Assembly: GCA_031769625.1 (NCBI GenBank)
Contig: JAUIMM010000534.1
Span: 10,556,001 to 10,620,000, forward strand
Origin: Taudactylus pleione
Taxonomy: Eukaryota > Chordata > Amphibia > Anura > Myobatrachidae
Direction: 5' to 3'
Length of the DNA: 64,000 nucleotides
The notes under the pieces were generated by a model. That model saw only the letters and a program-made list of their open reading frames with translations. It did not search any database and was not told the origin of the DNA. The translations under genes and the position numbers were made by a program. Shown here piece by piece: positions 1-11,080 of the stretch. Within the stretch, counting starts at the first letter, position 1; every line of letters begins with the position of its first letter.

Positions 1-2723
1 TTATTTTTGCTGGAGAGTTGTGCACTTTGTGGGTTACACCACCCTTTAAGAAATGAGCCAGCCGGCTCTTTACTTATGGGACACAGGCGCACGCTTGGAT
101 CTGCTCCTTTGTTGATGCACGTGCAGCCACAGTGCACACAAGTCACAAACACAGAAAATATATATTTTTTTGTTTTGGAGTGTACTTTGGGGGTTACAGA
201 ACCCTTTAACGGTCAAGCCAGCCGGCCCTTTACTTATGACACAAGAGCACGCTTGGCACTACTTTGTTGATGCACGTGCGGCTACTGCGCACACAATTCA
301 CAAACACAGAAAATTATTTTTTTTTTGGTTTGGACTGGAGTGTACTTTGGGGGTTACAGCACCTTTAACGGTCAAGCCAGCCGGCCCTTTACTTATGACA
401 CAGGCGCACGCTTGGCACTACTTTGTTGATGCACGTGCGGCTACTGCGCACACAATTCACAAACACAGAAAATAATTTTTTTTTTGGTTTGGACTGGAGT
501 GTACTTTCGGGGGTTACAGCACCCTTAACGGTCAAGCCAGCCGGCCCTTTACTTATGACACAGGCGCACGCTTGGCACTACTTTGTTGATGCACGTGCGG
601 CTACTGCGCACACAATTCACAAACACAGAAAATTATTTTTTTTTTGGTTTGGACTGGAGTGTACTTTCGGGGGTTACAGCACCCTTTAACGGTCAAGCCA
701 GCTGGACCTTTACTTATGACACAGGCGCACGCTTGGCACTACTTTGTTGATGCACGTGCGGCTACTGCGCACACAATTCACAAACACAGAAAATAATTTT
801 TTTTTGGTTTGGACTGGAGTGTACTTTTGGGGGTTACAGCACCCTTTAACGGTCAAGCCAGCCGGCCCTTTACTTATGACACAGGCGCACGCTTGGCACT
901 ACTTTGTTGATGCACGTGCGGCTACTGCGCACACAATTCACAAACACAGAAAATAATTTTTTTTTGGTTTGGACTGGAGTGTACTTTCGGGGGTTACAGC
1001 ACCCTTTAACGGTCAAGCCAGCCGGCCCTTTACTTATGACACAGTCGCACACTTGGCACTACTTTGTTGATGCACGTGCGGCTACTACGCACACAATTCA
1101 CAAACACAGAAAATATTTTTTTTTTTGGTTTGGACTGGAGTGTACTTTCGGGGGTTACAGCACCCTTTAACGGTCAAGCCAGCCGGCCCTTTACTTATGA
1201 CACAGGCGCACGCTTGGCACTACTTTGTTGATGCACGTGCGGCTACTGCGCACACAATTCACAAACACAGAAAATTATTTTTTTTTTGGTTTGTACTGGA
1301 GTGTACTTTCGGGGGTTACAGCACCCTTAACGGTCAAGCCAGCCGGCCCTTTACTTATGACACAGGCGCACACTTGGCACTACTTTGTTGATGCACGTGC
1401 GGCTACTGCGCACACAATTCACAAACACAGAAAATAGTTTTTTTTTTGGTTTGGACTGGAGTGTACTTTCGGGGGTTACAGCACCCTTAACGGTCAAGCC
1501 AGCCGGGCCTTTACTTATGACACAGGCGCACGCTTGGCACTACTTTGTTGATGCACGTGCGGCTACTGCGCACACAATTCACAAACACAGAAAATAATTT
1601 TTTTTTGGTTTGGACTGGAGTGTACTTTCGGGGGTTACAGCACCCTTTAACGGTCAAGCCAGCCGGCCCTTTACTTATGACACAGGCGCACGCTTGGCAC
1701 TACTTTGTTGATGCACGTGCGGCTACTGCGCACACAATTCACAAACACAGAAAATAATTTTTTTTTGGTTTGGACTGGAGTGTACTTTCGGGGGTTACAG
1801 CACCCTTTAATGGTCAAGCCAGCCGGCCCTTTACTTATGACACAGGCGCACGCTTGGCACTACTTTGTTGATGCACGTGCGGCTACTGCGCACACAATTC
1901 ACAAACACAGAAAATAATTTTTTTTTTGGTTTGGACTGGAGTGTACTTTCGGGGGTTACAGCACCCTTTAACGGTCAAGCCAGCCGGCCCTTTACTTATG
2001 ACACAGGCGCACGCTTGGCACTACTTTGTTGATGCACGTGCGGCTACTGCGCACACAATTCACAAACACAGAAAATAATTTTTTTTTTGGTTTGGACTGG
2101 AGTGTACTTTCGGGGGTTACAGCACCCTTTAACGGTCAAGCCAGCCGGCCCTTTACTTATGACACAGACGCACGCTTGGCACTACTTTGTTGATGCACGT
2201 GCGGCTACTGCGCACACAATTCACAAACACAGAAAATAATTTTTTTTTGGTTTGGACTGGAGTGTACTTTCGGGGGTTACAGCACCCTTTAATGGTCAAG
2301 CCAGCCGGCCCTTTACTTATGACACAGGCGCACGCTTGGCACTACTTTGTTGATGCACGTGCGGCTACTGCGCACACAATTCACAAACACCGAAAATAAT
2401 TTTTTTTTTGGTTTGGACTGGAGTGTACTTTCGGGGGTTACAGCACCCTTTAACGGTCAAGCCAGCCGGCCCTTTACTTATGACACAGGCGCACGCTTGG
2501 CACTACTTTGTTGATACACGTGCGGCTACTGCGCACACAATTCACAAACACAGAAAATAATTTTTTTTTGGTTTGGACTGGAGTGTACTTTCGGGGGTTA
2601 CAGCACCCTTTAATGGTCAAGCCAGCCGGCCCTTTACTTATGACACAGGCGCACGCTTGGCTCTACTTTTGATGCACGTGCGGCTACTGCGCACACAATT
2701 CACAAACACAGAAAATATATAAT
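1..2723 (-). repeat. 160-bp tandem array of hAT copy D (about 17 monomers)
   Basis: Head-to-tail monomers of 159-161 bp, each with an A-rich tract, TTTTCTGTGTTTGTG, GCGCAGTAGCCGCACGTG and a CCGGCTGGCTTGACC block (minus-strand sense). Monomers near position 1 are the most diverged; the central ones are almost identical. The same array occurs in copies A, B and C. Short open frames of about 70 codons recur once per monomer but shift frame between monomers, so they are not genes. Confidence 0.95.
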
Positions 2724-3083
2724 TTTTTTAGCACTTGGGGGGAGCACCCCTGATGGACAGAGCACCCCCTGGACAACACTACAGCACCCCTTTAGGACTG
2801 GGACACTGCACAGGACTTTGGAGTGGACACAGCCCCTATGGAGAACTGACTTCACAACACAGTCCAGCCAGCCCCTATGGACTTTGAAGTAGTGGACACA
2901 GCCGCTATTAACAACAGCAGCACAGCACAACACAGCCAGCCCCTATGGACTTTGAAGTAGTGGACAACAGCAGCACTACACTACACTACACTACACAGCC
3001 CTAACTCCCACCCTCCCTCTTCACTGTCCACAGCCGAGTTAGAAAATGGCGCCGACGCGGGTACCTTATATAGGATCCAAAAC
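2724..3083 (-). promoter_or_regulatory. hAT copy D promoter and leader minisatellite
   Basis: On the minus strand a TATATAAGG box (3064-3072) lies next to GATCCAAAAC (3074-3083 in plus sense), followed by a leader with repeated units of about 68 bp built on CCATAGGGGCTGG. The same arrangement is present in copies A, B and C. Promoter function is inferred from the TATA box and its place upstream of the transposase. Confidence 0.65.
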
Positions 3084-3240
3084 CCGCGAGACTCGGAAGG
3101 CGGGATGATGACGTTTTGCCTCGATTTCAGATCCGAGTCAGGCGGGAAAAGTCGAGCCTGACTCGGATTGGACTCGGATCGGGGGGGCTCGGGGGGGTTC
3201 GGATTTCAGAAATCCGAACCCGCTCACCCCTACTTCTAAC

Positions 3241-4590
3241 AAAGACAATTACTTCTGATGAAGACAATTGCTTATTAATCCATTGATATATATACATCCA
3301 GTTATAAAAGTAATAATAAAGTTCCATTGTAGTATATATTAAGATGCGAGTTGTACATCTTTCATTCATCCACGATGCCATCATTTTAAGTTATTGTTAT
3401 ATTTTGTCAATTCTGTATTTGTTTTTATTGATTAATGTAAAACAGCTGTTTTATATACACTGATGAATTGACTCATGTGTTACTAAGTAACCTTTCTAAA
3501 TCATGGCCACTGGTGATTGGCTAGTTACCATATAAATATCCAGCCCTGACACAGCATGGACTACCTTCTGATGAAACCATTGCAATTGAAAAAAACAGAG
3601 AAACGCGTTAAGGATTTGGAGTCTTTATACCAGCTATTTTTTATTCAATATTTGACTGATTGATAGATACATTTAATCCGGGGGATATTGACTTCTGGAC
3701 AGCACAGAGACCGTGGCACAAGTGGAGTTGGGATCAACAGCTAAGCTGTCTATTTTGGATGTGCGACCCTGTTTACCTTAGCCGGACTGATACTGTGAGT
3801 AAGCCGGTAATTAAGTGGTGACAAGTGGAACTCCTTACCATTTCCCAGTAGACTCCTCTGATGTGCTGTCTCTACCACTAGCACCGGGCTGATTTCTGTG
3901 AGTAAGCCGGTGATTAAGCAGTGACGAGTGGAACTCTTTATCACTCTGCAGCAGTTACCTCTCATGTGTTGTTACTAGCACCAGGCGCCTATCCCTGCAA
4001 GATAGCCGGTGACTACTAATAATTATTCCAAGGAACTAATTTCTTCAATACGGATCATTGGATTCCCATTGTGCATCTTCCTTTCCTCTTTTGGATTTAC
4101 GGCATACAAGAGCACATTAAAACTATTGGTGATAAAAAGATTGGAATATACACAAGCTTATTGAAGCGTACTGCTGTTTTTCCGGATAATCATTCATTTT
4201 TTATTGACTTTTTTCTATAGCTGGTATATGGTATTTTTTTGTATTTTTTAATACTTTTTAATATGCTTTATTGGCCATTTTCATTGTAAGTTGTTACATG
4301 ATTGATTGATTCTAAAATTGTTATTTCTTGTTTCATTAAAATATTAAAATTTCAATTCACAAGTGCTCTCTATTTTTCTATATTTATTTGAATTATAAAA
4401 GACCAGATTTTTTTTTTGACACCAGAAAAAAATGTACTTATTACAACGAAAGCAGACAGTCACTTTTCAGCTGTTAGCAGCATAAATATATATTCATATC
4501 AGCTGCATTAAGGATGAATCTGCGATTAACCAATCAGAAGTAGCCAACTTGTTGCGACAAGAAAATTAGTTGTTTATCAACATTACGATT
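3241..4590. other. AT-rich non-coding DNA with one short duplicated block
   Basis: I see no coding region. A block at about 3783-3850 recurs at about 3886-3955 with a 103-bp offset, sharing GTGAGTAAGCCGGT and GTGGAACTC. A GAAACGCGTTA motif lies near 3600, resembling the hairpin-linked motif seen elsewhere in the window. The rest is AT-rich and unrecognised. Confidence 0.6.
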
Positions 4591-5157
4591 GCAATGGTAT
4601 CCAGCAAGGAACCCAACGGTCAAAATGCCGACCACCGGCTTCTCGACTGTGCAATCCTGACAGGGGACTAATGATAGGCTTCGAAATCCCGATGCCTATC
4701 ATTATCCCTATGCTGGGAGCCCGACGCCCAGCATACCAAATGAAGGTAAGTCGGGCGGCGGGCGCGGGCAGCCGCAGGGGGGGGGTTTAGGTCAGGGGCT
4801 TCCGGGGGGAAATTAGGGTTAGACATCCCCCCAGGAGGGTTAGGCTAGGGGAAGGGGGGTTAGGGTTAGGCATCCTTGGGGGGAGGTTAGGGTTAGGCAC
4901 CCCCACAGGAGGGTTGGGTTTAGGCTGCGGAGACGGGGGGGTGGGTTTGGGCACATACGGGGGGTTTAGGGTTAGGCACTGGGGGGGGAGTTTAGGGTTA
5001 GGCACCCCTAAGGGAGGGTTATGGTTAGGGGGGGAGAGGGTTAGGTTAGTTACTTTACTTACCTGTCGGGATCTTTACTGCTGCAGGTCTTCCGGCGTCG
5101 GGATTTGAACCGCTGGACATAGGTCCGGCGGTCATTCATACCTACCCCAATTGCAAC
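4591..5157. repeat. TTAGGGTTAGG-rich degenerate minisatellite
   Basis: Between about 4785 and 5050 the plus strand repeats GGTTAGGGTTAGGCA-like units alternating with G-runs and C-runs. Flanking sequence includes CCGGCGTCGGGATT-type blocks. A related opposite-orientation block is at 24505-25160. The units resemble the vertebrate telomere hexamer but are irregular and embedded in a dispersed repeat, so this is not a telomere. Confidence 0.7.
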
Positions 5158-5336
5158 TGCAACATATATAGCCGCAGATAGGCATATAGGGTGTCTCCAT
5201 CTCTGACTAGTTTGTATTTGATTAAAACTGTACTCTTAATCAGAACACCCCTTTCTTCCCCAGTCCTGCTATGCTATTCTAAATAGCCACATCTGTGATA
5301 AACCCGCTAGATGGGTGCTGTGGGTGTGTTGTAAAG

Positions 5337-5466
5337 CTGGCCGTACACCAGGCTAACTTTCTGGTTGCTGATTGTCACTTGCTCCCATGCAGTACCGGAG
5401 TTTCATTCCAACCAGCCAACTAGTTGGATGGTTGGAGGAAAGTTGGTCTGGTGTATGACCAGCTTT
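5337..5466. repeat. Short foldback MITE
   Basis: Ends are inverted: AGCTGGCCGTACACCAG at the left and CTGGTGTATGACCAGCTT at the right, with CCAACTAGTTGG near the centre. The size and foldback shape fit a non-autonomous DNA transposon. No clear target duplication was read. Confidence 0.7.
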
Positions 5467-5529
5467 AAGCTGTAAACATTACAGTATCAGGCCTAAGTGG
5501 TTCTTTCCACTTCATGCAGGTTCTTTGAA

Positions 5530-5992
5530 CCTCTCATACCCGTTTTCCACCAAAAACCTGGGTCTGACCTGTGTTTTTGAATATGGTTCCAACCAGTGTT
5601 AGAGCCGGTTCAGACCCGTTTATACTGCACCTTAGACCCAGGTTATTCCTGGGTCAGCCCCGTTTACACTGCACCCAGGTCCTGCAAAACCTGTGTATGT
5701 CATTAGAAATGGCCTTTTTCAGGCTCAAAAGATGAGGTCATAAAAAGTGGGTGGTGACTACTCAGTGAAGCTCCAATCAGCGACTTTTTCACTTGACCTG
5801 GGTCGGATAACCTAGGTCATGCTGTTTACACCGCACAGTTACCAGGGCCCTTCCCGGGTTCGACCCAGATAGCTTTCGGATTCCCTGGTCACTCACTCTG
5901 GGTTATTTTTTAAGGACCCTTTCACACCAAGCCATGACCTAGGTAGACCTGGCAATAACCTGGGTTATTTGGGCAGTGGAAAAGGGGTATTA
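5530..5992. repeat. Non-autonomous repeat with ACCC/GGGT termini
   Basis: Begins near ATACCCGTTTTCCACC and ends near GGAAAAGGGGTATTA, with internal ACCTGGGT motifs in both orientations. Related copies are at about 25395-25803 and 28455-28984. Exact boundaries are uncertain. Confidence 0.6.
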
Positions 5993-6582
5993 GTCTGACA
6001 GAGAGGTAGGTTTAAATAAGTTTTCACTTTTATTGTTTAAAACAATATTTCCGATAGGCTTGGATAGCTTTAATTTCAATAACCACTTCACAACAATATA
6101 TATAGGCACAAACCAATAACATTTACAATTAAAACACGCTGATAACAGAATTACAATTCATTGAACTTGAACAGAATAGCACTGCACTGTTAACACTATA
6201 TATGTATATATTCTTCTAGGAGAACCAGAATGACAAATCAAAATGTCTATACACAGCAACACGATAAACCCCTAAATATATTTCTACCTCGCTTTCTATC
6301 CTACGAAGAATAGATGAGTCAGAAGGCTCATACACACTAGACGATGTGTGTGATGAGCGATATTGGATCCGGTGGGGTATACACACTTGCCAATGTCGGC
6401 CATGAAGAACGATGGCAGGGGTGGGGAAGCGGGGCCATGCATTCAGCAGCATGGCATCGCTAATGATATCCCCAGATTGAGCTGTATGTTTGGAATTGGA
6501 TAAATCAGACAGCAAACTGCTGGCAGATCTATAACAACTATAATATATATCAGGAATAGATGGCTAGCACTCTGAACTTCTA
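5993..6582. other. Unassigned non-coding sequence
   Basis: AT-rich with a short CATACACACTAGACGATG-like stretch that resembles MITE fragments elsewhere in the window. No gene or clear element boundary was found. Confidence 0.4.
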
Positions 6583-7363
6583 GGGCCTGATTCAGACTAG
6601 TGGTTCCCAAACTGTGCATCGTGGCACCCTGGGGTGCCTCAGGACACTTGCAGGGGTGCCGCAGGTTGGTTGTCCAGCACCAAATCAAAATATTTATGGT
6701 TAATGTAATGTAAATATGTGGACAAACAGAAGCTCAAACCTGTCCAACACTACATAACTGAACCTAAGGATGATAGGTGAGCACAATTTACTTCACTTTA
6801 CTACTTTACTACATTATTTTCTGAATTTCTCAATAACAAACTTTTGGCTTAGGGGTGCCATGAAAACAATGATATTACTCCTGGGCGCTGTGGTTCAAAA
6901 AAGTTTGGGAACCTCTGCGCTAAACTATGTTAATGGTTCCAAAGATCACCCGAGCATGAGGATGCCCACCGCTACATTCTCATATGCGTACAACGTCGCT
7001 CACCTGCATAAATATCGGTAATATTGACGTACATCCAGCAGTCATCTTGCCTTTGCGGAAGGTCTGACCAGAACTCAGCAGCTCTCCTGACTTGCAGAGA
7101 GCTCTCATGCTGTGTAGGAGGTCCCAGGGGCTAATTTATGCACACCCACGCAACAGCTTTTAAACAGACACGCCTGCATTTTTCTGACCACCCCCCCATC
7201 ACTACCTCCAAATGCTGACTGCCTGTCACTCACTTGGCGATGGATTACACTGTGCGTCTGTAACTGCAGAGGCCTCTGCGCACGCTCAGTGTGATTTATA
7301 CGCATGTGCAATCGCTCGATCTGCGCCTGTAATTACCATCGCGTTCATCTCTGAATCAGACCC
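6583..7363. mobile_element. Harbinger-type MITE with an inserted hAT-like repeat
   Basis: Left end GGGCCTGATTCAGA and right end TCTGAATCAGACCC form terminal inverted repeats. The trinucleotide CTA flanks both sides (6580-6582 and 7364-7366), fitting a 3-bp target duplication. Inside, about 6598-6917 has inverted ends AGTGGTTCCCAAACT and AGTTTGGGAACCTCTG typical of hAT MITEs, so this is a small nest. Confidence 0.7.
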
Positions 7364-7824
7364 CTAGTACACAAACACAGCATACCAAAAGTAGTCTTTA
7401 GTGTTTCAGATCTCTTCATCAATGTTCTTTCATCTCAGCGCAGGAGGTAGCTACACACACACACATATTTTGCACACACACACGAATACACACACACATT
7501 TTGCAAACATGAACTGCCTGCTCTATTATTAATTCGGCCCTGATTGTCGATCGTTCAGGGCATACACACTGGACGATATGAACGTTATATCATTGAATGA
7601 TATCGTTATCGTTCATATCGTTCACTTTTATCGTTCATTTTTATCGAGCCTTAATATATTAATTTAATTTATTTATATTTAAAGCTTAACGATGTCTGTA
7701 AAGGATATGCCCATACGTAGTTGCTTTTTGTATCCAGTTCTACTAATCATGTAACTAAATGCAGTGGAACAATATTCTGCAGATTGTTGCCCGGGATAAA
7801 TTAAGTAACTTCGGAGCAAACAAA
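7364..7824. other. CA-rich stretch and MITE fragment
   Basis: Short ACACAC runs lie at 7450-7500. About 7556-7650 starts GGGCATACACACTGGACG and is full of ATATCGTT/AACGATAT inverted motifs, a fragment of a foldback MITE. No gene is seen. Confidence 0.5.
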
Positions 7825-8850
7825 GGCCCTCATTCAGAGCCGCACGTTAACAACAGTACGCTCGTTGCGTTCCGATGTTGACTAACCGCACATGCGTCGG
7901 TGTTACACTGCGCATGTGCGTACGGCAGATTGCGAGCTTTTTTTCTCTCGTTCCTAAAATAGCGTACAGGAAGTGACATGTCAAATGTGATTGACAGAAC
8001 AGGGCGTTTTTGGGTGTTGACGGGGGTGGAGATGAAAAAAACGCAGGCGTGGCGAGGCGTTTTTGGGGCGTACATACATTAGCAGATGCGAACGTCAAAT
8101 GTGTTCGGACCGTCTCATACGTCACTGGAACATCTGCTTTCCCTTCAAAATGCTCGCACAGCTTAGGGTCAGGATTACTCGACCACATTGGCGATGGCCT
8201 TCTCCTCCGTCCCGGGACTCAACGATGGTGCTGCGATTAATCGCGGCTGGTCAGTAAAGTAATTAGTGTTGGATTGAAAACCGGCTTGGTATGTATTTGG
8301 AAAGCAGTTTATTGGGATAGCACAAAAGCGTACGCAGGTGGAAATCAGAGCTGCTAATGTCATGATTACACAATCAATTAGCGTACATTTTTGGTGTTTT
8401 ATTTTGGCCACAATTTGTTGGTTATGGCCTATTGTAACAATAATGTCATCATGTTTTAATTAGCTCCCCTTTTTTTTGGTTTACTGTGGAATTTGCATCG
8501 CTATGTGATTTTTTAAACTTTCCTTAAAGAGGCCTTTTTTTTTTTTTAAGAGGGTCAGTTTTTGCCTTTAGGGCCAGGATTAAATGTAACCCATTTGTAC
8601 AATAATGTCACAATACAATGTCAGTTTTTTGTTTTAAATTTATTGTTTAAACACAAACAAATTGGCCTAATATTTTGTTGCCTTTTTTTTGTGGCAAAGA
8701 TATTTGTTAAAAAAAAAAAAAAGCCATAACTGGTAACATAAACGTAAATACCAAAATTAAAAACATTTCACAAGAAAGGAGAGGGAAGTTTTGACCAGAA
8801 AGGAATATGAGCCAAGCACAGAAGGAGTGTGGGAAAAGTCGCCATTGCTG

Positions 8851-10136
8851 TCACCGTTTTCTCGCCCGTTTGGCTGGGTGAGGGTGGGCACCAGACCGGG
8901 TCCGGGATGCCATCGGGCTGGCCTGTCCAGAGGCAGATGTTGTGGCCTCTGGACTAGGCACAGGGCTAGGCACATTTGGAGGATTGGCTGATGTTGTGCC
9001 AGAGGTGGAGGATCCGGATGTTCCGGCAGGAAGGGAGGTCGGCTCCACCATGTGCTGGCGAACGAGCTGCTCCAGGGCATCGGCGATGCGGATGTTGGCC
9101 CTGGTATTTTCCGCCAGGGCCTGAGCAATGGTCACGTTGGCCGCAGCATTTTGCTCCAGGGCCTCAGCCACCCGTATCAGACTGGCGTCCATCCTCTGCA
9201 GAATCTCCGTATGGAAATCCGATTTAAAATTGAGTTCTGTGAGGAGGCCCACTGCCTGCGAGGGGGCACGCCCTGGACTGGCTTCTGCAGGGTCCTCAGC
9301 CGGATGTACTGGTTCCTCCCCTGCAGAGCCAGCAGAAATTCTGCGGCCAAGGCTCCCCTCTGGAGCAGACTCATCCGCCTCTGTCTCTGTTAGGAAAAAT
9401 GCGAAAAGACTCACATTAGAATCTACATATTGGCACAATAGCATTTCAGAGTTGGTGACATCACAAGACTTACCTTGGCCAACATGAGGAGCCGCAAAGT
9501 CTGGCATGTCCGTATCCATGTTGGACACGCCAAACACCTCCACAGCCTGCACACACCCCTGTGCCAGCTCTTCTAAGTCTGTCAACTCCAATGACACAGG
9601 GGTGGGACCCCCACCTGTCCCCCTTGCATGCCTAGCCCTGTCTGCAAGTTTTTGCTTGAGACGATATTTGAAGTCTGCCCATCTGTGGAATGAAATTGGA
9701 ACCATTATCCTTTTTTTACAATGGGGTTTGTTTATAGGATGGGAAAGTGTTTACTTACCGCCGTTTGACATCCCGGGCTAGACGGACATAATCACCCACC
9801 CTATTGACAGCAACGGCGACCTCCTCCCACATTCTCCACTTCTGGCTTTGGCTCATATTCCTGGCTGCCTGGGGCAGGATGTCAACGCACTTCTGGATCA
9901 AAACCTCCATCTCCTTGCTTGTGAAATGTGGCTGCCTTTTTTTTTTGGCAGCTTTGGCGGGTTGACTGGGGCCAGCAGTCTCTTCCATGTCATCCTCCTC
10001 ACCTATTTGGGTAAATATGCAGATTTAGCCACTTCACAACTTGCACAATATTATGTTTTAAAAGAATCATTGAGACAAAATGCATGAAGGCCTTACCGCC
10101 GGAATTTTGGCCATTGTTTCCCTGGTCTGAAGCCAT
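8851..10136 (-). CDS. Myb/SANT-like DNA-binding protein of the Harbinger element
   Basis: Four exons on the minus strand, 10136-10097, 10002-9759, 9682-9474 and 9386-8851, join in frame to 1029 nt (342 aa). All three introns (94, 76 and 87 bp) are GT-AG with GTAAG donors. Residues about 36-110 form a Myb/SANT-like helix-turn-helix: a basic stretch KKKRQPHF, then aromatic landmarks W69, W72 and W96 (RRWADFK). The middle is acidic and proline/serine-rich. Residues about 220-290 form heptad-like helices (ALEQN, ALAEN, ALEQL), suggesting oligomerisation. The C terminus is basic. In Harbinger transposons such a protein brings the nuclease to the termini and into the nucleus; that role is family knowledge. 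The gene is divergent from the nuclease gene and shares its upstream region. A minus-strand AATAAA occurs at 8639-8644. Confidence 0.85.
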
Positions 10137-11080
10137 GTCTCTGCTTCCAGAATGAAATCAACCAGAAATTAAATGTGATTTCGTGACGTATTTATACATG
10201 CGTCCTTAGTTTGCGGCCGCATCATTGATTGTGCGTCCCTATGATTCATCCTTAATTTGTGCGGGAAAATAAACACTATTTATGGCTTGGTGTGTGTGGA
10301 GTCGAGGTTGCGTTGTTGGATTGTTGGCGGTTAAGTTGGTTGGATTTGGTTGTTTGCGGTTGGAGGATTTGGCGGTGTTTGTATTTTTCTTGGTTTGCTA
10401 CAGTTGTTTTGGTTTTCCGTTCGCATTTTTTTGTTTTTTTTTTTGCCATCGTTTCCTGATTTGGTAAGTTTTGTGCAGTCTAATTTGTGGCCAATTGGTG
10501 TCTACTTCTGGTTTTTTGTTTGATATTTTTTTTTTAACACTAATTTCATCTATTTTAGTTTGTTTTGGCTTTCGGACCCAAAGACCTTTTTGAGGGAAAT
10601 CTTATATATTCGATTTTGGTAAGTCCATTATTTTTCTTGCATTTGCGAACTAATTAACGCATTTTTGACTGTTGGTGTAGTGACTTGCATTTGCGAACTA
10701 ATTAACGCATTTTTGACTGTTGGTGTAGTGACTTGCATTTGCGAACTAATTAACGCATTTTTGACTGTTGGTGTAGTGACTTGCATTTGCGAAATAATTA
10801 ACGCATTTTTGACTGTTGGTGTAGTGACTTGCATTTGCGAAATAATTAACGCATTTTTCGAGGCTTATTCATCATGTAAACCAGTTTTGCTTTTCCCTTT
10901 TCCATTTTTGGGGTCCATTTGACCCCTATTTGACGTACGGTGTGCAATGTCGTTTTCATCGATGGCCAAATGTGTGTTTCGCCTATTTTATGTGTTGGCT
11001 TGCACCAATTTGACAAACATAAAATCAGCCTCTAAATTTTTGATGTCTCATTTTTGGCTTTTTTACAGTTTATACGTATC
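10137..11080. promoter_or_regulatory. Shared divergent promoter region of the Harbinger element
   Basis: This ~940-bp gap separates the divergent starts of the Myb-like gene (10136, minus) and the nuclease (11081, plus). It is T-rich on the plus strand and contains a 48-bp minisatellite. A splice-acceptor-like TTTTTTACAG ends at 11068, so a non-coding first exon of the nuclease may lie here. Promoter role is inferred from position. Confidence 0.5.
10636..10858. repeat. 48-bp minisatellite, 4.65 copies
   Basis: Near-perfect tandem units start at 10636, 10684, 10732, 10780 and 10828 (partial), each beginning CTTGCATTTGCGAA. The first three carry GAACTAATT and the last two GAAATAATT. The unit length is divisible by three, so open frames run through it on both strands by chance. 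Confidence 0.97.

Larger units (their letters stand above)
1..3232 (-). mobile_element. hAT element copy D, 5' part only, reversed
   Basis: The terminus reads TAGGGGTGAGCGGG on the minus strand, ending at 3232, the same 5' end as the copies starting at 38432, 51329 and 62445. Going leftward the order is terminal palindrome, TATA box, short minisatellite leader, then a 160-bp array that runs to the window edge. Bases 1-70 match the last, transposase-proximal monomer of copy B (about 53540-53610), so the transposase gene should begin just outside the window. The flank 3233-3240 is CTTCTAAC, the expected place for an 8-bp target duplication; its partner is off the window. Confidence 0.9.

Noticed and set aside
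1..2723. CRISPR-like array
   Set aside because: Monomers are contiguous, with no unique spacers, in an evidently eukaryotic transposon.
4787..5005. Proline-rich open frame
   Set aside because: Produced by the G/C-run minisatellite; no start context or conserved motif.
8942..9487. Plus-strand open frames of 60-119 codons
   Set aside because: They run antisense to the exons of the Myb-like gene and have no family signature.
10628..10834. Repetitive 68-codon open frame across the 48-bp minisatellite
   Set aside because: The unit is a multiple of three, so openness is automatic; both strands are open.
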